From positions 21,500,644 through 21,564,643 of the forward strand of contig NW_024040152.1 of the NCBI RefSeq assembly GCF_014851395.1: DNA of 64,000 nt, given 5' to 3'. Both the position numbers and the translations under genes were made by a program. This DNA comes from Micropterus salmoides. Its lineage: Eukaryota > Chordata > Actinopteri > Centrarchiformes > Centrarchidae. Below the pieces are notes generated by a model. That model was given only the letters and a program-made list of their open reading frames with translations, ran no database searches and was not told the origin of the DNA. Shown here piece by piece: positions 57,521 to 64,000 of this stretch (the stretch's first letter is position 1; every line of letters starts with the position of its first letter).

Positions 57521-57572
57521 AGGCCGCACCGAAACCCCGCCTGCCCCCAGCGTGCAGAACCTGACGGCACGA

Positions 57573-57803
57573 CTAGGAGGAGAGCGCACGGGTGCCGGGT
57601 GCAGAAGGCAGGTCCAGACTGTAAAACCGGATAAAAGTGTGAGGGGTGGCCCAGCCAGCCGCATCACACAAATCCTGGAGTGACGCCCCTGCGAGGAGGG
57701 CCCTAGAAGCCGCCATGCCTCGAGTAGAGTGCGCCCTTACGGCCATAGCTGAAGGCAAACTGCGCACCTGATGTGCCGTCTCTCGGGACGCAAACAAGTC
57801 CAC
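57573..57803 (-). pseudogene. DIRS tyrosine recombinase C-terminus joined to the RNase H tail
   Basis: Starts DLFASRETAH (end of the RT/RNase H polyprotein) and continues abruptly as VRAHSTRGMAASRALLAGAS and GWATPHTFIRFYSLDL. The HxxR motif (HSTR) and the candidate nucleophile Tyr in FYSLD are those of tyrosine recombinases. The N-terminal part of the recombinase and any methyltransferase are missing, so a deletion joins the two domains. Confidence 0.8.
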
Positions 57804-57818
57804 GTCTATGGGGCCGAA

Positions 57819-58588
57819 CTATTCGCATAATAACTCCACCACCTCAGGGTGGAGTCTCCATTCCCCGGGCCTCAACCCCTGTCTCGACAGCAGGTCTGCT
57901 CCTTGATTCCACAGGAGGATCCGATGTGCCAGTTTGCATAATGGACGCGAGCTCAGACCCCCTGGTGATTCAAATAGGCCACCGCCGCCGTATTGTCGGT
58001 CCTGACAAGGACGTGGCGACTGCGGAGAGCGGGCAGAAAACTCCTCAGAGCTCTGAAAACTGCCAACATTTCCAGGCAATTTATGTGCCAAGAGAAATGA
58101 TGCTCCTCCCAGGAGCCTCTCGCGAAGCGGTCGTCCATCCCCATCCCTGAAATAATTGTTCGGCGACAGATTGCTCCCAACACAGGACCTTGGGACAGGA
58201 ACCAAGGCTTCCTCCATACGGACAGGGAACGAAGGCATCCGCTCGTAACCCGTATCAAACAGAGTGGATTTCCCCTCGGGGAGAATCCCTTGGATTTTAG
58301 CCACCACTGCAGGGCTCTCATGTGCAGTAGTCCGGAAGGAATTATACTGGACGCTGCTGCCAGAAGACCCAACACCCTCTGAAAGTGTTTCACAGTGATG
58401 GCGCGGCCTAACTGCACTCTGGTCACTGAGGATAAAATGGACTCGATGCGTGCGGGAGACAGGTGGGCCCGCATCGTCGTTGAGTCCCACACCACCCCTA
58501 GGAACGCAGTCCGTTGGGCAGGTGTCAGCACGCTCTTCTTCCGCGTTGAGCCACAGCCCCAAACGCTGAAGGTGGGCGAGGACGACAT
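57819..58588 (-). pseudogene. DIRS RNase H region, frameshifted
   Basis: Downstream of YIDDW. It contains FLGVVWDSTTMRAHLSPARI, then HINCLEMLAVFRAL and VLVRTDNTAAVAYLNHQG, matching the RNase H domain that follows the RT in DIRS elements (acidic residues in NCLEM and RTDNT). The frame changes near 57950, after which PLCKLAHRILLWNQGADLLS and EWRLHPEVVELLCE continue. Confidence 0.85.
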
Positions 58589-58603
58589 CTCGATGCCGAA
58601 CCG

Positions 58604-59350
58604 CTAACTCTCGAGCCAGCAGCGGCCAGGATGAGCCAGTCGTCGATGTAGTTCAGTGTGCGAATGCCCTGGAGATAGTGCTAGGCCGAACGGAAGAACC
58701 CGAGACTGGTAAGCCGTGCCCCCGAAGGCGAACCTCAGGAACTTCCTGTGAGAGGGACGGATGGAGATGTGGAAATAAGCGTCTTGCAGATCTGTCGTGA
58801 CAAACCAATCCTCGGATTGGATGTGACTGATGATGGCTGGGATGGTAAGCATCCTGAACCTGAATCTCCTCAGAGATTGGTTCAGGGACCACAAATCCAA
58901 AATCGGACGCAATCCTCCGTCCTTCTTGGGGACCAGGAAGTATCGGCTGTAAAAGCCGGCTTCTCTGACTGGCAGGGAAATTAAGGGAGGCGGGGGGTGG
59001 TGGTGGGTCCCCCTACTCGAGGTCTCAGGACCTCTTCCCCGCCGAGACTGAATGACGGTCCTCAGATCCGTCTTCCCGGGGGTCTGTGGGCGAGAGCGCC
59101 GTCTTGTGTCCCAGGTTGGTTGAGGGGGATCCCGCGAAGCGACACTCTGCTTCTGGCTGTGGCGGTAGGTGCTGGATGAAGGCTGCGTCCGCCTTTCCTG
59201 AGCCATCGCGGTCCTGGAGTCTGACCGGCGGGGGAGATATCGCTCAAATGCCTCTCCCTGAGATTTGGCGTGCTGGAACCTGTTGACGACAGCATCCACT
59301 GCTTCGCCAAACAGGCCAGAAGGCGAGAGGGGCACATCCAGGAGAAAAGC
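58604..59350 (-). pseudogene. DIRS reverse transcriptase, broken
   Basis: Encodes FYSRYFLVPKKDGGLRPILD, then FVTTDLQDAYFHISI and FRVLPFGLALSP-like sequence (here SRVLPFGLALSP): RT motifs of the DIRS clade, with the first catalytic Asp in TDLQDAYF. Directly after this about 15 residues are missing and the frame shifts. The catalytic YIDDW (58636-58650) is present only in another frame. Confidence 0.88.
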
Positions 59351-60464
59351 CTTCTCCTTCCCCTGGATGCCTGATAGGTTGAGCCACAGATGGCGCTCCG
59401 TAGCCACCAAAGCCGCCATGGATCGGCCGATGGAACAGGGGCGTTTCCTTGGTCACACGGAGAGCCAAGTCCGTCGCTCTACGGAGCTCCGTCAGGTCCT
59501 CCTCAGAGGGACCTCCCCCTACTTCACAGTCCCGAAGAAGATCGGCCTGGTATGCCTGCAAGACAGCCATCGTATGTAGGCTGGCACCAGCTCGACCCGC
59601 TGCCATGTAGGCCTTCCCCACCAAACTGGACGTCATCCGACACGGGTTGGTGGGGAGCGCCGGCGTCCGGAGGGATGAGGCGAGGTTGGAAGAGAGGTAG
59701 CTAGCCAGTGCCTCCTCCACTCGTGGCATCGCTCCGTAGCCGTGCTGTCTGATTCCCGTCACGTTGCCGTAGTCCAGCCGGGGGGACGTAGACAGCCGCG
59801 CAGAGAAGGGTTTATTCCATGATCTACACAACTCGTTGTGCAGATCCGGAAAAAATGGTAGGGGCCGACGCGGGGGTGGTGCTCGGTGTTGCAGAAACCG
59901 CTCATCTAGTTTGCTGCCTGCCGATGGCTGCTGCACCGCCTGTGGCCAATCAATGTGCAGCTTGGCCACGGCCCGCGTCACCACTTCCAACAACTCCTCG
60001 TATCCTGGCGAGGACGGATGACGTTCCGTTCCCTCTATGCTAAGCACATCTAGCTCCTCAGAGCCAGATCGTGTCAGCCTTTCCGGACTCGCCCCTTGAG
60101 TGTGAGAAACCGAGAAACGGGCTCCCGATCGGGGACGGGGGGAGGAGGACCGGAAAAAGGCCTCAGCCGTTCCGGCACCCTCGGTTATCTCGCGTTGTGA
60201 TCCCCAGGATCGGAGCCGCCGCGACGCCTCAGTGACCGCGGGGCCTGTGCCACGAGGGGAGCGCATCCGACCATCCTCTAGGAAGAGAGCCGCTCGAGAC
60301 CTCAGCACCCTCAGGGGCAGGGCCTCGCAATGGTCGCAGGCAGCCCCCTCGAGAGCCGCCTGAGCATGCGACATCCCCAGGCATGAGACGCACATCCCAT
60401 GGGTATCACCTTCTGTGATGAAACGCTCACAAGGGAAGACACACTGTCGGAATCGCTTTGACAT
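59244..60464 (-). pseudogene. DIRS Gag-like protein, frameshifted
   Basis: Begins MSKRFRQCVFPCERFITEGD and contains CVSCLGMSHAQAAL with Cys/His residues near residues 25-45, a start typical of fish DIRS first ORFs. The frame is lost near 59420: the Gag continuation (MAALVATERHLWLNLSGIQG, then PSGLFGEAVDAVVNRFQ) is found in the next frame at 59419. The protein is therefore split. Its role would be to package the element RNA. Confidence 0.75.
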
Positions 60465-60547
60465 GATCTTCTGCTGCTTCGTCTCGATGTCAGGTAGGAA
60501 AATGGAGCTTGCAAACGTAGCCAGAGTGCCTGCTGAATAGAAAGAAG

Positions 60548-60712
60548 CTAATGTGTCCTATGTGCCGGTGTGCTTATATACCCCCTCCGGTTAAGCCGTC
60601 ACACACTACCGTTCTAGTAACACCAATAGGATTGGAGTAGTTTCATTCATAGTTCAGCCCTGCCACGCCCAGGGGCGTTCCCATAGTGTCGTCACCGACG
60701 CAGTTCGAGTTC
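60548..60712 (-). repeat. DIRS left inverted terminal repeat
   Basis: Reverse complement of the right repeat with only a few substitutions. It includes ccaataggattggagtagtt, a tatataccccctccgg segment and cccatagtgtcgtcaccgac. On the - strand the TATATAAGC motif could act as a promoter TATA box (inference). Confidence 0.9.
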
Positions 60713-61002
60713 CCCTGAAGGGGAACAGAACGCAGTCACTGATTGGAAGTGATACGCAAAAGTGTTTCTGAATTTCTACCGATTGTTTTCATCACAAACG
60801 TTTTTCTCAGAACCAATAACCCCTTCACATATGCAGAGAACAAGTAGTTTCTAGACCAGCTCACCGAGAACTGCAGCGCTTCCTGATGCGCTAGCTGGCT
60901 GTCCCTCTGCCTGCATACCCTATTAATAAAAGCTGGTAGTGCTGCCCTGTGCAGCACTATGTTACCGGGTAATAATGTGTTTTGTCAGAGAGAGGAATAT
61001 GA

Positions 61003-61003
<1 letters not shown>

Positions 61004-61053
<50 letters not shown>
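61004..61053 (+). repeat. (TG)n microsatellite
   Basis: About 25 TG units. Confidence 0.95.
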
Positions 61054-61054
<1 letters not shown>

Positions 61055-61141
61055 CTCAGTGCGGGAATATTGTAGCTTCCAGGGCCCTGTTGTAATATAC
61101 GAGGGACCACAGAGAAATTCACAACTCTAAAACATCAATTA

Positions 61142-61190
61142 TCTCTCTCTCTCTCTTTCCCTTCTCTCTCTCTCTCTCTCTCTCTCTCTT
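61142..61190 (+). repeat. (TC)n microsatellite
   Basis: About 20 TC units with a tttcccttc interruption. It is followed by cgctgcag, which looks like an acceptor but opens no Gly-X-Y frame. Confidence 0.9.
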
Positions 61191-62203
61191 TCGCTGCAGT
61201 AAATATAATGTAACCTTGTCATCGGCGTCCCTTCCACCTCAGTTTCAATTTGACATATTTGAAATATGCCGCTGCAATGAATAGCAAAGACTGTGTGTTT
61301 GTCCTTCTTTCTCAACTCTCTCACTTTCTTTCTGTTTATCAGTGTGCGTGTGGGTGTGTTATCAAGTAATTATTTTTGTTTTGACTGAGGAATATAGATT
61401 GTGTGGCAGTGATTTGAGCCCCCAACCTACCCCAACTCACTACGCACTAACAAATCTTGCAATGTTTTATTTAAACATTTTTATCATTTATGAGCAGTTA
61501 ATGAAGAATACTTAATATTTCATATTAATTATGAATAATTAAAAGTTACATTACATTATATTTTATTATGTACTTACAATAAGTGCATTCACCAATGTGG
61601 ATAAAAACCTAGAATTGGCAGAATCATGCAAGTACATCAACATGATCAAATACGCTGAACTGCTTCATGGTTTAGAAACCATAAACCATAGAGAAAGAGT
61701 TTTGTTTTTTATGGGCGATGTGTACAGTTTCTGCTGTCCTAATGTCAGTAGGGAGCTCGTTCCACCATTGTGGAGCCAGGACTTGATTTTGTTGGTGCTA
61801 CTGGAGAAGTTATAGTTGTTGACAAGTACATTTAATATACACAAATTTTTCTTATGTCTGCCTATAACTAGATTAGGGCCCAATAATCGAAGATTGGATG
61901 CTTCAATGGGCAGAGCCTGATTCGACTGTCACTCTCACAGTCGAAGCTTCGCAGCGAAACATGGATCATGCCATTTTGGCGATATGGGGGTGCTCAAGGT
62001 CTGATTTTACATAGAAATACCAGTTTTCTCCCATTAGGTTAATTTACTGCCTATTCCAATATACATTTCAATGTTTAATGCTGTAAATAAAGATGTAAAA
62101 ACAATAAAACTGTCAATAAATGTTTTTAAAAGTGCGTAAATAAATCCAAAATTGTAACCCTAACCCTGGGTCATCAGTGCGCATTTGTAGGCGTAGCGTG
62201 TGA

Positions 62204-62224
62204 TGTGTGTGTGTGTGTGTGTGT
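62204..62224 (+). repeat. (GT)n microsatellite
   Basis: About 10 GT units. Confidence 0.9.
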
Positions 62225-62695
62225 GGTGGCGGAAGAGTAACAATTGAAGCGAGTGGTGTTGTGCCGAGTTTTTCGCACCTCGTGGGACCTTTTGATAATT
62301 TATCACCGTTGATGAACCACACAAAGAATATTTTATATACCCGGCAACTTGAAATAGAAATGCGAGGAACCGCGACGTGCATGTAGTTGTTGGCAGCACG
62401 GCAAAACTCACACAAGACCGGTGAATGACAGGCGAGAGAGAGAGGAAAGGGTCTTCAAGAAGTCTCAGTTTAGCTGGAAATTTACAGTGTAAGTTGAATG
62501 AATAGAGACTGCAGACTGCAGCTCTGCAGCTTCTCAAGATTAAAGCGATTAAAGATTAAACTACATTATAGTGTGTTATAAACGTGAAATGTTATGTATT
62601 ATATGTATTTGTATTCTGCTTATAAGAGCTAAATAGAGAAGGGGTGTGGAGGTTAAAATAGAGTGTTACCAATGTAAGTCATTTTAGCGTGTAAT

Positions 62696-62945
62696 TTAAA
62701 GAGGTGGTATTATGCTCATTTTCAGGTTCAAAATCTTATTTAGGGGTTGTACCAGAACAGGTTTACATGATTTAATTTTCAAAAAACATCATATTTTTCT
62801 CATACTGCACATTGCTGCAGCTCCTCTTTTCACCCTATGTGTTGTACGTGCCGCTTTTCTTTGTTGGGAGTTGCACATGTGCAGTTCCCAGGTAAGGACT
62901 ACTAGCCAATCAGAAGCAGCGAAGGGCGGGTTGTAAGAAACAAGG
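62696..62945. mobile_element. Partial TTAA-type MITE, opposite orientation to the 45.5-kb copy
   Basis: Starts TTAAAGAGGTGGTATTATGC, then tcattttcaggttc, ttgctgcagctcctcttttc and aaggactactagccaatca. These match the reverse complement of 45538-46080. Similarity fades near 62945 and no closing inverted end is seen. Confidence 0.7.
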
Positions 62946-63399
62946 TAGTGTGATCCAAATCAAAGCCGCTTCAGACTGCGACCGTGACCTATCAGATGGT
63001 GTAAGTTACTCAAGTCCACAACCACACAACATCATTGTTCCACATCTTACAATAAACCACTACAAAAATCACCATATTTCAACTCAATTTTACATAAAAA
63101 AAAATTGGCCAAACAATTTGAACGTTTGCTCAGTAGCTTTCACATCAGGTGTAACATTAGCATTATAGTTATAACTTTAGCTGTGTTAGCCAACGTTTAC
63201 AACAACTCCGCACTTGAACAGTCTGTGAAGTTACATTGCCGTGTTTATTTTAAATATAATTCACAACCAATAAAGCATACTTACAGGTTGTGATTGTGAA
63301 TTTCCAGGCCCAAACAAGAGTTGGAGTTGCATCGTCTTTTAGGACTAAACGTTGAACTGTTGCCGGTGTTCTGACGATCTATGCTGCCTTGCTGAAAAA

Positions 63400-64000
63400 T
63401 GCTACCATAGCGCAAATCGATAGACTCGACTCTACTCGGCCCTGCTCCGTTTTCCATTGCAGATAGTACCCAGAGATAGTATGTAGCTTGTCGTCATAGC
63501 GACGCCACACACAACTGCCCCGACGTAATGTATAATGCGACACACACCAGCGATCCACAAAGCTTTTTTAAGTTAAAACGTTTCAACATTCCTCAGAATG
63601 TAAAGACAGATAAGCGGTATGAAAACCTTCCAGCTGTGTTTTCCTCTGTTGTTGCTGCAGCGGTCTGTGTGACGGCGGAGCAGAGAGCTCTGTGAGCGGG
63701 CGGTGGCCGGCCTCGCAAGCTCCTCCCACGGGTTGGCACAGGCTTCCCCCGCAGCCACTTGCGGAGCTCCTCAACTCCGAAAATATTCAAGCACATTTTT
63801 TTCCTGCCATCACTTCTCGTAAAACTGTCAATATTCAAATCTACACAGCTGATTTCTCACCTCAAAACTTCTCAGAAGTGGATTTAGTGATGGAATTCCA
63901 TACGAAAACCGTAAAATATAAAAACTTTCTGGTGCTGGCCTCTGTCTGGTGCAGCAATGATGATGCAGTGAATAGTGAATATTCTCTCTGACCAATCAGC
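63400..64000. repeat. Possible dispersed repeat at the window end
   Basis: The segments tcgatagactcgactctact, gtcgtcatagcgacgccaca and ctctctgaccaatcagc recall pieces of common teleost DNA transposons. The element runs off the window and its ends are not visible. Confidence 0.35.

Larger units (their letters stand above)
57172..60726 (-). mobile_element. DIRS-type tyrosine-recombinase retrotransposon, internally deleted
   Basis: A 3.5-kb element read on the - strand. It has inverted terminal repeats (about 57205-57352 and 60548-60712), a Gag-like region, a reverse transcriptase with RNase H, and the C-terminal end of a tyrosine recombinase. Next to its right repeat is an internal complementary region (about 57397-57520) holding inverted or direct copies of both element ends. 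DIRS elements have this layout and insert without target duplication; none is seen here. Frameshifts in gag and RT, a deleted methyltransferase/recombinase middle, and a length well below a complete element (about 6 kb) make it non-autonomous. Confidence 0.9.
51787..64000 (+). other. Last col14a1 intron in the window, repeat-rich, no further exon found
   Basis: 12.2 kb after the last Gly-X-Y exon. It contains a Tc1 fossil, a tRNA-Leu-like pseudogene, a DIRS retrotransposon, a MITE copy and several microsatellites. I checked for in-frame Gly-X-Y runs next to AG/GT sites and found none. It is assumed to be intronic because the col14a1 triple helix must continue. Confidence 0.6.

Noticed and set aside
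57773..59704. Several + strand open frames inside the DIRS element
   Set aside because: They lie opposite the RT/RNase H and Gag regions, which are recognised on the - strand.
61080..61125. gggccctgttgtaatatacgag as a Gly-X-Y exon
   Set aside because: The Gly periodicity fails after two codons and a stop follows.
61190..61240. Possible collagen exon after the (TC)n and cgctgcag
   Set aside because: No frame gives Gly at every third residue and no suitable donor follows.
62156..62170. aaccctaaccctggg as telomere-like repeat
   Set aside because: Only about two units; no array.

Overview
The window is vertebrate nuclear DNA, almost certainly from a teleost fish and probably a percomorph. The evidence is a collagen gene split into many short exons with GT-AG introns, long (TG)n tracts, and repeat families typical of teleosts: hAT and TTAA-bounded MITEs, a DIRS retrotransposon, a Tc1 fossil and L2-type tails. 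No bacterial-style genes are present. The species cannot be named from the sequence.

The one real protein-coding gene is on the + strand. It is the middle of a FACIT collagen, best matched to collagen XIV alpha-1 (col14a1; the a/b paralogue is undecided). I placed 19 exons between 5336 and 51786. They total 2100 nt, about 700 codons, and every junction has a compatible phase. In order they encode the second half of one FN3 domain, a further FN3 domain, a Pro/Thr hinge, the second von Willebrand A domain (MIDAS motif DGSWS), the thrombospondin-N/laminin-G-like domain, a Cys-rich linker and the first Gly-X-Y repeats. The 5' part of the gene lies upstream of the window. The rest of the triple helix and the 3' end lie beyond 64000, because no further collagen exon was found in the last 12.2 kb. 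One exon (16790-16927) has an apparent 2-nt deletion at about 16852 that breaks the frame inside the VWA domain.

Everything else is intronic or flanking. Region 1-5335 holds a 667-bp hAT MITE with a perfect 8-bp target duplication. The 19.7-28.1 kb intron is a mosaic of repeats, including an approximately 420-bp-arm inverted repeat (22595-24532). The 31.4-32.8 kb intron holds a second hAT-like element. The 42.9-48.4 kb intron holds a probable solo LTR and a TTAA-bounded MITE. The last intron holds a Tc1 transposase fossil, a tRNA-Leu-like pseudogene and a 3.5-kb decayed DIRS-type tyrosine-recombinase retrotransposon (57172-60726, coding on the - strand). That element still shows its inverted terminal repeats and internal complementary region.

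I found no convincing undescribed system. The items most worth following up are the VWA frameshift, the extra FN3 exon, the long inverted repeat and the internally deleted DIRS copy.
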